Shown here one piece after another: positions 16,321-24,211 of a DNA stretch of 64,000 bases. Made by a program: the position numbers and the translations under genes. The stretch lies in assembly GCA_966211335.1 (NCBI GenBank), contig CBIHNF010000001.1:1550001-1614000 (forward strand), given 5' to 3'. Below the pieces are notes generated by a model. The model worked only from the letters and a program-made list of their open reading frames with translations, ran no database searches and had not been told where the DNA came from. Origin of the DNA: JAPWJZ01 sp966211335 (GTDB lineage Bacteria > Pseudomonadota > Alphaproteobacteria > Micavibrionales > UBA2020). Numbering within the stretch: the stretch's first letter is position 1; each line of letters begins with the position of its first letter.

Positions 16321-17019
16321 ATGTTTACCCTGACCCCCATCCGCGCGTTTATGGCGCTATTGCCCGTCATCTGCCTGCTGGCCCTTTCGCCGGCCTATGC
16401 CGTTGACACCAAGCCGCCCGCAAAGCCGGCCGTCAAAACCGTGACCAAAACCACGGTCACAAAAACGGTTGTCGCCAAGACCGCGGCAAAAGCACCCGCC
16501 AAACCCGCGCCCAAAAAGCCGGATGCGAAAAAGGCCGAAGCCAAGAAGGTCGAGCCCGCGAAGGTTGAATCGAAAGACCCCGCCGACAACGTGAATGCCG
16601 GCCCGCAGCTGCCCGTGCCGCGCTTCGTGACGCTTGGCACCGACGAAGTCAATGTGCGCAAGGGCCCCGGCACGCGCTTTCCCATCAGCATCGTCATCAA
16701 GCGCGACGGCTTGCCGGTGGAAATTACAAAAGAATTCGACGTTTGGCGCCAGATCCGCGATATCGACGGCGACGGCGGCTGGGTGCACAAGCAGATGCTG
16801 TCCGGCCGCAGAGCCGTGGTCGTGAAGGGCCATACAACAGCACTGCATGAAGATGCGGATGAAACGTCACGCCCGGTCGTCAAGCTGGAGCCCGGCGTGA
16901 TTGCGTCCCTGCATACCTGCAAGGGCAGCTGGTGCAATGTGAAAGCGCAAACCTATAGCGGCTGGATCAAGAAATCCGACATCTGGGGCGTGTACCCGGA
17001 TGAGATGTTCAAGGAATAA
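16321..17019 (+). CDS. Secreted protein with two bacterial SH3 domains
   Basis: 232-residue protein. A signal peptide ends near A27 ('LALSPAYA'), then a Lys/Ala/Pro/Thr-rich linker to about residue 95, then two SH3b-type domains: 'VNVRKGPGTRFPISIVIKR' to 'GGWVHKQML', and a second ending 'CNVKAQTYSGWIKKSDIWG'. Such proteins act in the periplasm, usually binding cell wall or being part of envelope quality control; this matches the SH3-domain proteins widespread in alphaproteobacteria. It is followed after 8 bases by the gene at 17028, probably an operon. Confidence 0.87.
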   Translation: MFTLTPIRAFMALLPVICLLALSPAYAVDTKPPAKPAVKTVTKTTVTKTVVAKTAAKAPAKPAPKKPDAKKAEAKKVEPAKVESKDPADNVNAGPQLPVPRFVTLGTDEVNVRKGPGTRFPISIVIKRDGLPVEITKEFDVWRQIRDIDGDGGWVHKQMLSGRRAVVVKGHTTALHEDADETSRPVVKLEPGVIASLHTCKGSWCNVKAQTYSGWIKKSDIWGVYPDEMFKE

Positions 17020-17027
17020 CAACCAGC

Positions 17028-17987
17028 ATGTCCACCCCCGAACATCAGGAAAAGCTGAAGGAAGAGGCGAAAGCCATCCGCACCCGGCTTGATGCGCTGA
17101 TTAAAGACACCGATATCGAAGCCCGCGTCATTCGCCTGCTATGCGTTTATGCCGGGATGATCACCGAAACGCTGATCGAGTTCGAGGAGCCGGATGTGGT
17201 GATGGAGCAGGCCTTCCACCGTATCGCCGATCTGCTCCGCACCGACCCCGACGATGGCGAGGCGGTCGATGCGCTGATGCCGCCGCCCTACAAGGTCGAC
17301 CATGATACCGAACTCGGCCGCCAGCTGGGCCGCGCGATCGCCAAGAAAATGCCGAAGGGCCTTGATGACATTCACGAGATCGCAATTGCGCTGATCATTG
17401 ATGATTTCACCGCCTGGGAAAAACATGGCTACCCGCGCCACCGCACGCTGCGCCTGCTGATCGAAAGCGTCATCCTGTCGCTGACCTTTGAAATGGCGAC
17501 TCAAGATTTCTGCGACCTGCTGATCGAGGAATTCATTGCCGACGGCAATACGCCGGCGCAGGGCGTGCTTGCCCTGTCCGCTGTTGCCGGCACCTATTTC
17601 CGCGACGCGAAGGAGCGGGGAGAACTGCGCCCCGAGGCGGAGAAGGAATTCACCAACGTGATGATCCGTGAATCCCTGCGCCACGGCACGCCCGGTATGA
17701 AGGACTGGAACGTCCTTGCCGCCGCGAATGATACCGAGGGCGTCGATATTCCGGAATACGTAAAACACCTCAAGCCTGAAATTGAAGAGTTTTTTGTGCT
17801 CATCGGCCTTGAAGACCCCCTTGCCAAGGCCTGCGCCGTGGCTAAATCAGTGGGGCGCATGGTTGCCGTAATCACGGTTGAAGATGTTGGACAGATACAC
17901 CCAAGTATTGCAAAATCGCTGGCGAAAACCGGCATGATTCTGGGCCAGAAATATAAAGAAGAAGCGCCGGCCGAACCCGCGGTTTAA
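17028..17987 (+). CDS. Hypothetical 319-aa protein, mainly helical
   Basis: 319-residue protein with no signal peptide or membrane segment, acidic, rich in long helices ('EHQEKLKEEAKAIRTRL', 'ITETLIEFEEPDVVMEQAF'). Its C-terminal end has an Ala/Pro tail ('EEAPAEPAV'). I recognise no family and no catalytic motif. It starts 8 bases after the SH3 gene, so it is likely in the same transcript. Confidence 0.6.
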   Translation: MSTPEHQEKLKEEAKAIRTRLDALIKDTDIEARVIRLLCVYAGMITETLIEFEEPDVVMEQAFHRIADLLRTDPDDGEAVDALMPPPYKVDHDTELGRQLGRAIAKKMPKGLDDIHEIAIALIIDDFTAWEKHGYPRHRTLRLLIESVILSLTFEMATQDFCDLLIEEFIADGNTPAQGVLALSAVAGTYFRDAKERGELRPEAEKEFTNVMIRESLRHGTPGMKDWNVLAAANDTEGVDIPEYVKHLKPEIEEFFVLIGLEDPLAKACAVAKSVGRMVAVITVEDVGQIHPSIAKSLAKTGMILGQKYKEEAPAEPAV

Positions 17988-18087
17988 AAGGGCGACGGCC
18001 GAAAAGACCGGCATTTTGAGGGTGGCGAGGCAACAACAGATTAAGAGGCACGCCGTGCATAACTTGAAAGTGAAAAACGCTGAAGAA

Positions 18088-18609
18088 ATGACGCATCAAC
18101 CCAAACCCAGCTACACCTACGACGACCTTATCGCCTGCGCGAAAGGCCAGTTGTTCGGCCCCGGCAATGCCAAATTGCCGCTGCCGCCGATGCTCATGTT
18201 CGACCGCATCACCCATGTCTCCGCCGAAGGCGGCGCGTTCGGCAAGGGCGAACTGGTCGCGGAATTCGACATCAAGCCGGACCTGTGGTTCTTCGCCTGC
18301 CATTTCGAAGGCGACCCCGTGATGCCGGGCTGCCTTGGCCTTGACGCTGTCTGGCAATTGCTCGGCTTCTACCTCGGTTGGACGGGCGCGCCCGGCTCCG
18401 GCCGCGCGCTCGGCGTCGGCGAAGTGAAATTCTCGGGCCAGGTGCTGCCGGAGAACAAGAAGGTGACCTACCGCCTCAACATCAAGCGCGTCATCAACCG
18501 CAAGCTCGTCCTCGGCATCGCCGACGGCATCGTGGAAGTCGATGGCAAGGTGATCTACGAATGCGCCGACCTCAAAGTCGGCCTCTTCGAAAACCCGCGC
18601 TCGCTGTAA
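18088..18609 (+). CDS. fabA: FabA, 3-hydroxydecanoyl-ACP dehydratase/isomerase
   Basis: 173-residue hot-dog-fold enzyme that dehydrates 3-hydroxyacyl-ACP and isomerises the C10 intermediate, the branch point to unsaturated fatty acids. The active-site histidine is H72 in 'FFACHFEGDPVMPG' and the acid D86 in 'GCLGLDAVWQ', close to H70 and D84 of the E. coli enzyme. ATG 18088 gives the usual length; a GTG at 18055 with AAGAGG upstream would add 11 residues. fabB and fabI follow, with a small membrane gene between. Confidence 0.95.
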   Translation: MTHQPKPSYTYDDLIACAKGQLFGPGNAKLPLPPMLMFDRITHVSAEGGAFGKGELVAEFDIKPDLWFFACHFEGDPVMPGCLGLDAVWQLLGFYLGWTGAPGSGRALGVGEVKFSGQVLPENKKVTYRLNIKRVINRKLVLGIADGIVEVDGKVIYECADLKVGLFENPRSL

Positions 18610-18638
18610 TTCAAAATAAACAACAAAAGGTGTGAACC

Positions 18639-18938
18639 ATGAGACGCGTCGTTATGGCCGGCCTCGGCCTTGTTTACTTTTTTAGTATCAGCACCGTCGC
18701 TTTTGCTGATGAAGTTGAAGTTGAAGTACACAAAACGCGCCTGCAAGATTTGGACATACTCGCCATTCTCGTGAACTGGTTACCTATGGCCTTCTTGATA
18801 GCGGTTTGGATATATTTTATGCGTTCAATGAAAGGCTTGGGCCGGACGCATGAAGTCCAAAAAAGATGCATTGAATGGATGGACAAAACCGAGAAGCTGT
18901 TAGAAGAGCTTGTACAAATACAAAAAGATAAGAAATAA
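18639..18938 (+). CDS. Small membrane protein between fabA and fabB
   Basis: 99-residue protein with a signal-like N-terminus (to 'STVAFAD'), a transmembrane segment ('NWLPMAFLIAVWIYFMRSM') and a coiled-coil tail ('MDKTEKLLEELVQIQKDKK'). This looks like the small membrane proteins with NWxPxxxLIxxWIxFM seen in various proteobacteria. Its first residues MRRVV and G8/G10 match the start of FabB, encoded 13 bases further on, and the first 11 bases of the two genes are identical. The SD is AAAAGGTG. Its insertion between fabA and fabB is unusual. Confidence 0.78.
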   Translation: MRRVVMAGLGLVYFFSISTVAFADEVEVEVHKTRLQDLDILAILVNWLPMAFLIAVWIYFMRSMKGLGRTHEVQKRCIEWMDKTEKLLEELVQIQKDKK

Positions 18939-18951
18939 CTAAGGAAAAATC

Positions 18952-20169
18952 ATGAGACGCGTAGTCATCACCGGCATCGGCATTATTTCCTGCATTGGCA
19001 ACGATCAGGACACCGTGACGCAGAGCCTGAAGGAAGGCAAATCGGGCATCGTTTTCGCGCCGAAATATGCCGAGATGGGGTTCCGCAGCCACGTGGAAGG
19101 CCGCCCGAATATCAATCTTGAAGAGGCGGTTGACCGTAAAGTGCTGCGCTTCATGGGCGATGGCGCGGCGTATAACTACCTTGCCATGCAGCAGGCGATT
19201 GCGGACTCAGGCCTCACCGAAGCTGAAGTTTCGAACGAGCGCACCGGCCTTATCATGGGCTCCGGCGGTCCCTCCACCAAGAACCTGCTTGAGTCTTTCG
19301 ACGTCGCGCGGGAGAAGGGTGCAAAGCGCATCGGGCCTTATCGCGTGACGCAATGCATGTCCTCGACCAACTCGGCCTGCCTTGCGACGCCGTTCAAAAT
19401 CAAGGGCTACAACTATTCCATCACCTCCGCCTGCGCGACTTCCGCGCATTGCATCGGCAACGGCGCGGAACTCATCCAGTGGGGCAAGCAGGATATCGTC
19501 TTCGCCGGCGGCGGCGAGGAACTCGACTGGTCGCTGACCGTGCTGTTCGACGCGATGGGCGCACTCTCCAGCAAATACAACGCAACGCCGGAAAAAGCCT
19601 CTCGCGCCTATGACGCCAATCGTGACGGCTTCGTCATTGCCGGCGGCGGCGGCACGGTGGTGTTGGAAGAATACGAACACGCCAAGGCCCGCGGCGCGAA
19701 AATCTATGCCGAAGTCACCGGCTACGGCGCAACCTCGGACGGCTACGACATGGTCGCCCCCTCCGGCGAGGGCGCGGCGCGCTGCATGAAACTGGCGATG
19801 TCGACCCTCAAAGGCCCCGTCGATTATATCAACACGCATGGCACCTCGACCCCCGTCGGCGACGGCGCGGAATTGAAGGCGATGCGCGAAGTCTTCGGCA
19901 AAGACGTGCCGAAATTCAGCTCGACCAAGTCGCTCACCGGCCACTCCCTCGGCGCAACCGGCGTGCAGGAAGCCATTTATTCGCTGCTCATGATGAAACA
20001 CAACTTCATCACCGCCTCCGCCAACGTCGACACCATCGACCCCGAAGCGGCCGACCTGCCGCTGGTGACGAAACGTCTCGACAATGTGAACCTGAAAAAC
20101 GTCCTCTCCAACAGCTTCGGCTTCGGCGGTACCAACTGCACGCTGGCGCTGTCGAAAGTGGAGGGTTAA
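18952..20169 (+). CDS. fabB: FabB, beta-ketoacyl-ACP synthase I
   Basis: 405-residue condensing enzyme that elongates acyl-ACP with malonyl-ACP, needed for unsaturated fatty acids. The catalytic triad is C161 ('TSACATSAH'), H296 ('INTHGTSTPVGD') and H331 ('GHSLGATGVQEA'), close to the E. coli 163/298/333. The thiolase fold is complete. AAGGAAAA precedes the ATG. fabB and fabI lie only 3 bases apart and are probably cotranscribed with fabA. Confidence 0.96.
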   Translation: MRRVVITGIGIISCIGNDQDTVTQSLKEGKSGIVFAPKYAEMGFRSHVEGRPNINLEEAVDRKVLRFMGDGAAYNYLAMQQAIADSGLTEAEVSNERTGLIMGSGGPSTKNLLESFDVAREKGAKRIGPYRVTQCMSSTNSACLATPFKIKGYNYSITSACATSAHCIGNGAELIQWGKQDIVFAGGGEELDWSLTVLFDAMGALSSKYNATPEKASRAYDANRDGFVIAGGGGTVVLEEYEHAKARGAKIYAEVTGYGATSDGYDMVAPSGEGAARCMKLAMSTLKGPVDYINTHGTSTPVGDGAELKAMREVFGKDVPKFSSTKSLTGHSLGATGVQEAIYSLLMMKHNFITASANVDTIDPEAADLPLVTKRLDNVNLKNVLSNSFGFGGTNCTLALSKVEG

Positions 20170-20172
20170 TCC

Positions 20173-20994
20173 ATGGACGGCATCATGAAAGGCAAGCGCG
20201 GATTGATCATGGGGGTCGCCAACGACCATTCCATCGCCTGGGGCATTGCCAAAACGCTGCACCAGCACGGCGCCGAAATGGCCTTTACCTATCAGGATGA
20301 AGCTTTCGGAAAGCGCCTTCGCCCGCTGGCGGAAAGCATCGGCGCGAAAACCGTCATCCAGTGCGACGCCGCGAAGGAAGACGACCTTGACCGCGTCTTC
20401 GCGCAGCTGAAGAAGGAATGGGGCAAGATCGATTTCCTCGTCCATGCCATCGCGTTTTCCAATAAGGACGAGCTGAAGGGCCACTATGTGGACACCAGCC
20501 TCGAAAATTTCCTGAACTCCATGCACATCTCCTGCTTCTCCTTCACCTCCGTCGCGCGCCGCGCGAAGGATTTGATGACGGACGGCGGCAGCATGATCAC
20601 GCTGTCTTACCTCGGCTCCGAACGCGTCATGCCGAACTATAACGTCATGGGCGTCGCGAAAGCCGCCTTGGAAGCTTCCGTTCGCTACCTCGCGGCCGAC
20701 CTCGGCCCCCAGAACATTCGCGTCAATTCGATTTCCGCTGGCCCTATGCGGACGCTGGCCGGCGCGGTCATCGGCAATGCGCGGCACACGTTTAAATTCA
20801 CGACCAAGTCGTCGCCGCTGCGCCGCCCTGTGACGCTGGAGGAACTCGGCAATTCCGCGCTCTATTTCCTCTCCGACCTGTCGTCGGCCGTGACGGGCGA
20901 AAACCACTACGTCGACTGCGGTTACAACGTCATCGGCATGCCCCACAAGGAAACCTTCGACGAAATCGGCGGCAATGGCAACGGCGGGGAATAG
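20173..20994 (+). CDS. fabI: FabI, enoyl-ACP reductase (NADH)
   Basis: 273-residue short-chain dehydrogenase that reduces trans-2-enoyl-ACP. The start at 20173 gives active-site numbering equal to E. coli FabI: Y146, Y156 and K163 ('SYLGSERVMPNYNVMGVAK'). The N-terminus has the Rossmann motif 'IMGVANDHSIAWGIA'. The C-terminus is slightly longer than in E. coli and its last 20 bases overlap the TMEM175-like gene. Confidence 0.95.
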   Translation: MDGIMKGKRGLIMGVANDHSIAWGIAKTLHQHGAEMAFTYQDEAFGKRLRPLAESIGAKTVIQCDAAKEDDLDRVFAQLKKEWGKIDFLVHAIAFSNKDELKGHYVDTSLENFLNSMHISCFSFTSVARRAKDLMTDGGSMITLSYLGSERVMPNYNVMGVAKAALEASVRYLAADLGPQNIRVNSISAGPMRTLAGAVIGNARHTFKFTTKSSPLRRPVTLEELGNSALYFLSDLSSAVTGENHYVDCGYNVIGMPHKETFDEIGGNGNGGE

Positions 20995-21589
20995 CGCCGC
21001 CCGGGAAATTACCCCCGGCAGGCTGGAAGCCTTTTCCGACGGCGTAATCGCCATCATCATCACCATCATGGTGCTGGAGCTGAAGGTGCCGCACCACGAT
21101 ACGCTGGAAGGCTTCCTCGAGCAGTGGCCGGTGTTTGTCAGCTATGCTTTAAGCTACGTCATGGTCGCCGAATACTGGATGAACCATCATCTGCTGTTCC
21201 ACATGGTCCGCAAGGTTGATAACCGCATCCTCTGGACGAACCTGCTCATGCTCTTCGCCATGTCGCTGATCCCGTTCTTTACGGCCTTCATGGGCGAAAA
21301 CCATTTCAGCGCGTTTTCGACCGCGGCCTATTCCGCCTATATGCTGTTCTGCGCTGTTGCTTTCAACACGCTCTTCCTCGCCCTGTCGCGCCACTTTGGC
21401 GCGGAGACGGTGGAGGCGAGGTGCCTGCGCAAAGCCGGGCTTTTGAAAAGCCTTGTCGCCATTATCGTCTATGCGCTGGCGGTGCCGGCGGCTTTTGCTT
21501 CGCCGCTGCTGTCCATCTGCATGAATATTTTTGTCGCCACACTCTATTTCCTGCCCAACAGCTGGATGGAAAAGAAACCGAAAGGATAA
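20975..21589 (+). CDS. TMEM175-family (DUF1211) potassium channel-like protein
   Basis: 204-residue membrane protein with six predicted helices and the TMEM175 signature 'EAFSDGVIAIIITIMVLEL' in the first helix, a motif that lines the K+ pore in the family. Bacterial TMEM175 channels are tetramers conducting K+. It overlaps fabI by 20 bases. Whether this member conducts is not known; the FSDG motif is intact. Confidence 0.88.
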   Translation: MATAGNSAAREITPGRLEAFSDGVIAIIITIMVLELKVPHHDTLEGFLEQWPVFVSYALSYVMVAEYWMNHHLLFHMVRKVDNRILWTNLLMLFAMSLIPFFTAFMGENHFSAFSTAAYSAYMLFCAVAFNTLFLALSRHFGAETVEARCLRKAGLLKSLVAIIVYALAVPAAFASPLLSICMNIFVATLYFLPNSWMEKKPKG

Positions 21590-21595
21590 CTGCAC

Positions 21596-21886
21596 ATGCC
21601 CTATATCATCATGGCTCATGACCACAAAGACGCGCTGCCCCGCCGCATGGAGAGCCGTCAAGCGCATATGGACGCCCTCGCACCCCTGAAAGCCGACGGC
21701 AAGGTGCTCTATGCTGCGGCGATTTTAAATGATAATGGCGATATGGCTGGCTCCATGATCGTCGTCGATTTCCCCTCCCGCGCCGAGGTCGATGCCTATA
21801 TCGCTGCCGAGCCTTACGTGAAGAACAACGTCTGGGGCGATATCAAAATCACCGCCTGCAAGCCTGCGGCTCTGTTTGCGAAGTAA
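21596..21886 (+). CDS. YciI-family protein
   Basis: 96-residue single-domain protein with the YciI fold: an N-terminal beta strand and histidine ('YIIMAHDHKDAL'), a conserved 'RQAHMDALAPLKADGKVLYA', and a C-terminal 'YIAAEPYVKNNVWGDIKI'. YciI-like proteins are small cytosolic enzymes with a His/Asp pair; the reaction is unknown for most. It lies 6 bases after the TMEM175-like gene and ends 9 bases before a family A palindrome. Confidence 0.87.
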   Translation: MPYIIMAHDHKDALPRRMESRQAHMDALAPLKADGKVLYAAAILNDNGDMAGSMIVVDFPSRAEVDAYIAAEPYVKNNVWGDIKITACKPAALFAK

Positions 21887-21895
21887 ATCTTTACG

Positions 21896-21974
21896 CTGTC
21901 ATTCCGAACGCAGTGGGGAATCTCCTCTTCGTGCCGCACAAAGGGGAGATTCCCCACTACGTTCGGAATGACAG
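21896..21974. repeat. Palindromic element, family A, copy 2
   Basis: A 79-base near-perfect palindrome (CTGTCATTCCGAACG to its reverse complement) with inner arms GGGGAATCTCC/GGAGATTCCCC. Its central 34 bases are identical to copy 3 at 22322-22400; the two flank the barstar-like gene in the same orientation. Confidence 0.88.
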
Positions 21975-21987
21975 TGATTGGTGACGG

Positions 21988-22302
21988 ATGAAATTTATAA
22001 AACTGGATGCCGCGGAATGGAATAATGTCCTCGATTTTTATCGAGCGTTATTTGTAGCACTAGGTGCGCCTGAATTGCATGGCCACAGCATTGACGCATT
22101 GCTGGATACAATGGTTTGGAGCGAAGAAATCAATACACTGAAAGCGCCATATACAATTGTTATAAAAAATATGGCGAAATTAGATTCGGAAACACGCGAA
22201 GAAATCTATTTAATAAAAAATTGCATAGTCGAAGCCCGCGGCGAACAAAAAATTCGATGGGGCCGCGAGGTGGACGTGAGCATCGAGATTGAATCCGCCT
22301 AG
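21988..22302 (+). CDS. Barstar-like (barnase inhibitor) family protein
   Basis: 104-residue protein with a barstar-like pattern: 'WNNVLDFYRALFVALGAPELHG' region followed by 'SIDALLDTMVWSEEIN' and 'PYTIVIKN'. Barstar relatives bind and block secreted or intracellular ribonucleases. There is no RNase partner in the window. The gene is clearly AT-richer than its neighbours and is bracketed by family A palindromes 13 bases upstream and 19 bases downstream, which suggests separate acquisition. A terminator follows the second palindrome. Confidence 0.78.
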   Translation: MKFIKLDAAEWNNVLDFYRALFVALGAPELHGHSIDALLDTMVWSEEINTLKAPYTIVIKNMAKLDSETREEIYLIKNCIVEARGEQKIRWGREVDVSIEIESA

Positions 22303-22321
22303 GCTTTTACGAACCTCTCTT

Positions 22322-22400
22322 TCTCATTTCGAAACGCAATGAGAAATCTCCTCTTCGTGCCGCACAAAGGGGAGATTCCTCACTGCGTTCGGAATGACAG
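22322..22400. repeat. Palindromic element, family A, copy 3
   Basis: A 79-base copy with one degenerate outer arm (TCTCATTTCGAAACGCAATG) and an intact centre and right arm. It is oriented as copy 2. Confidence 0.85.
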
Positions 22401-22413
22401 TTCAGGTGAATAA

Positions 22414-22445
22414 AAAAAGGCGGCTCCTTTCGGAACCGCCTTTTC
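22414..22445. terminator. Intrinsic terminator between convergent genes
   Basis: AAAAGGCGGCTCC pairs with GGAACCGCCTTTT over 13 positions with one mismatch, loop TTTC, with A and T runs on either side. It serves the barstar-like gene and the convergent gene at 22467-22907. Confidence 0.78.
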
Positions 22446-22466
22446 TAGTGACCTCGCAAGACGCCG

Positions 22467-22907
22467 TTAGTGGCGGCCCGTGCGGTCGACTTCGTATTCG
22501 TCTTCGTGCCACTTATCGGCGCTGCGCTGATAGCGGCCGGAGGCAAAGCGGCCTTCGTCGCCTTCCTTGCCATTGATCGCGCCGACCTCGGCCAAATCCG
22601 CCGTGGTGCGGATATTGTCCACATCTCCGTTATCGAGGAAGCGGTTTTCATTGGGGTGCAGGTTCTGCGGATCGGCCTCAATACCGTGCAGGCCCATATC
22701 GCTTTCATCGCGGTCGCTGTAATTGCCTTCAAACTGGCGGTCGATTTCGGAATCGCCGGCGGCGTAGACTTCGCTGTTGACGAAGTCGGGGTCGTCGCCA
22801 AGGTCGATATCCTTCATTGACGGCTCTTTCGCACGGCGGCTGCCTTTTGCCAGCAGCGCGTCTTTCAGCGCGGCGCCGGTTTTGCTGTCGTTCATTTCTT
22901 GTGCCAT
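22467..22907 (-). CDS. Acidic, probably disordered hypothetical protein
   Basis: 146-residue protein with about one quarter Asp/Glu and no hydrophobic segment. It contains short acidic motifs ('MKDIDLGDDPDFVNSEVY', 'YSDRDESDMGLHGIEADP') and ends in 'DEYEVDRTGRH'. Likely disordered. No family recognised. AAGGAATG lies upstream of the ATG at 22907; an internal ATG four codons later is an alternative. Confidence 0.6.
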   Translation of the reverse strand: MAQEMNDSKTGAALKDALLAKGSRRAKEPSMKDIDLGDDPDFVNSEVYAAGDSEIDRQFEGNYSDRDESDMGLHGIEADPQNLHPNENRFLDNGDVDNIRTTADLAEVGAINGKEGDEGRFASGRYQRSADKWHEDEYEVDRTGRH

Positions 22908-23035
22908 CTGGGCATTCCTTATTTTGTTGTCGCAATGCCGGTCTGTTTGGCAAACGACTGAAAAAAAGGACGGTTCCGCTATTTCGTGAACATGCGCACA
23001 CGAAAAACCAATAAAATCAACGGGCGTCTAAATGC

Positions 23036-23776
23036 CTAAGCGCGCAGCGCGTCAGCAAAGGCGCTCAGAATGGTTTTAGAGGTGCCATTCAGGTACCAGT
23101 CGCCTTCAGGGTGCCACTGGGTGCCGACGACGAAGCGCTTGCCGGGAATGGAAATCGCCTCGATCACGCCGTCTTCCGAAATGGCTTCCACATGTAGCCC
23201 GTTGCCGATCTTCTCGACGCCCTGCTGGTGGAGGGAGTTGACGGTGAATTCATGCGGCAGCTGGATGCGCTCGAACACGCCGCCCTTCTGCGCGGTGACT
23301 TTATGCGCCTGATGCTCGTAGACGGCTTTCAAAGGCACATTTTTAATGCCGCGGTGGTCAAGGCGGCCTTCCGTTTCATGGACGCGCTGGTTCAGCGTGC
23401 CGCCCATGACGACGTTCAGCTCCTGAAAGCCGCGGCAGATGGCCATGATCGGCTTGTCCATCGCAATCGCCTGCTTGATGAGGGGCAGGGTAGTCGCGTC
23501 ACGGCGCGTATCCAGCTCCTTATCGTCAAATACCTGATGCGCGCCATAGCGCGCCGGCGCAACGTGCGAGGGGGAGCCGGTGAGCAGAATGCCATCCACC
23601 TGCGCCGCAATCTCCGCAAAATCAAAACTCTCGCCCATGGCAGGGATCATCAGCGGCAGGCCGCCGATGACTTCCACCACCGCGCGCACATAAGTATCGC
23701 GGATGATATGGCCGGGGATGCCGTTGTAGTCGATGATATTACCGGGGATGCAGATGATGGGCCGTTTCTTGGACAT
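23036..23776 (-). CDS. Class I glutamine amidotransferase-like hydrolase (peptidase C26)
   Basis: 246-residue protein of the gamma-glutamyl-gamma-aminobutyrate hydrolase (PuuD) family. It has the nucleophile C114 in 'MAICRGFQELNVVMGG', and the catalytic histidine and glutamate in 'GTQWHPEGDW'. The fold starts 'PIICIPGNIID'. PuuD acts in putrescine breakdown, but relatives hydrolyse other gamma-glutamyl amides, and no other puu gene is present, so the substrate is open. Confidence 0.87.
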   Translation of the reverse strand: MSKKRPIICIPGNIIDYNGIPGHIIRDTYVRAVVEVIGGLPLMIPAMGESFDFAEIAAQVDGILLTGSPSHVAPARYGAHQVFDDKELDTRRDATTLPLIKQAIAMDKPIMAICRGFQELNVVMGGTLNQRVHETEGRLDHRGIKNVPLKAVYEHQAHKVTAQKGGVFERIQLPHEFTVNSLHQQGVEKIGNGLHVEAISEDGVIEAISIPGKRFVVGTQWHPEGDWYLNGTSKTILSAFADALRA

Positions 23777-23820
23777 TTATTCCTCTGTTAGTCTATTAGT
23801 TGCCGGAGTCTATTATCGCC

Positions 23821-24177
23821 TCAAGCGGCTTTTTCGTAAATAACAAAATATTTACGCACTTTTGTCACGGATTCCCAGGTGCCGGAGAAGCCGGCAGGAA
23901 TAAGGAAGCTTTGCGGCGCCTGAAAGTCATGCGTCTCGCCTTGGGCGTTCGTCAAAATGACCTGGCCTTCCAGAAGCGTGCAGAATTCGTCTTCGGTATA
24001 GCTGACCTTCCATTTGCCGATGCTGCTTTCATAGATGCCGGCATGGAATTCGCCCGACGGGCTGGAGTAGAGAATTTTATGCGCGGCTTCCGGCGTGCCG
24101 CTGATGACTTTGTCGGCGGGCACGGCCGCCAGCTCCGGCTTTTCGAGCGGCATGGTGGGGAAGGGAATGGCTTGCAT
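23821..24177 (-). CDS. Cupin-fold protein (DUF861-like)
   Basis: 118-residue single cupin related to the DUF861/ureidoglycolate-type family, with 'GKWKVSYTEDEFCTLLEG' and 'QSFLIPAGFSGTWESV'. The substrate is unknown. Two ATGs in a row at 24180 and 24177 follow AAGGAGA; the second has the better spacing. It stands alone between the C26 hydrolase and the Sel1 gene, all on the same strand. Confidence 0.8.
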   Translation of the reverse strand: MQAIPFPTMPLEKPELAAVPADKVISGTPEAAHKILYSSPSGEFHAGIYESSIGKWKVSYTEDEFCTLLEGQVILTNAQGETHDFQAPQSFLIPAGFSGTWESVTKVRKYFVIYEKAA

Positions 24178-24211
24178 CATCGTCTCCTTGCAATTTGTGT
24201 TGCCATAAAAT

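Noticed and set aside
19207..21069. Very long antisense frame (620 codons) over fabB and fabI
   Set aside because: It lies fully opposite two clear enzymes; its protein is His/Arg/Gly-rich with no known motif, as expected for a GC-rich shadow frame.
23036..23776. Whole putrescine catabolism cluster
   Set aside because: Only the PuuD-like hydrolase is present; no aminotransferase, aldehyde dehydrogenase or glutamate ligase is seen.
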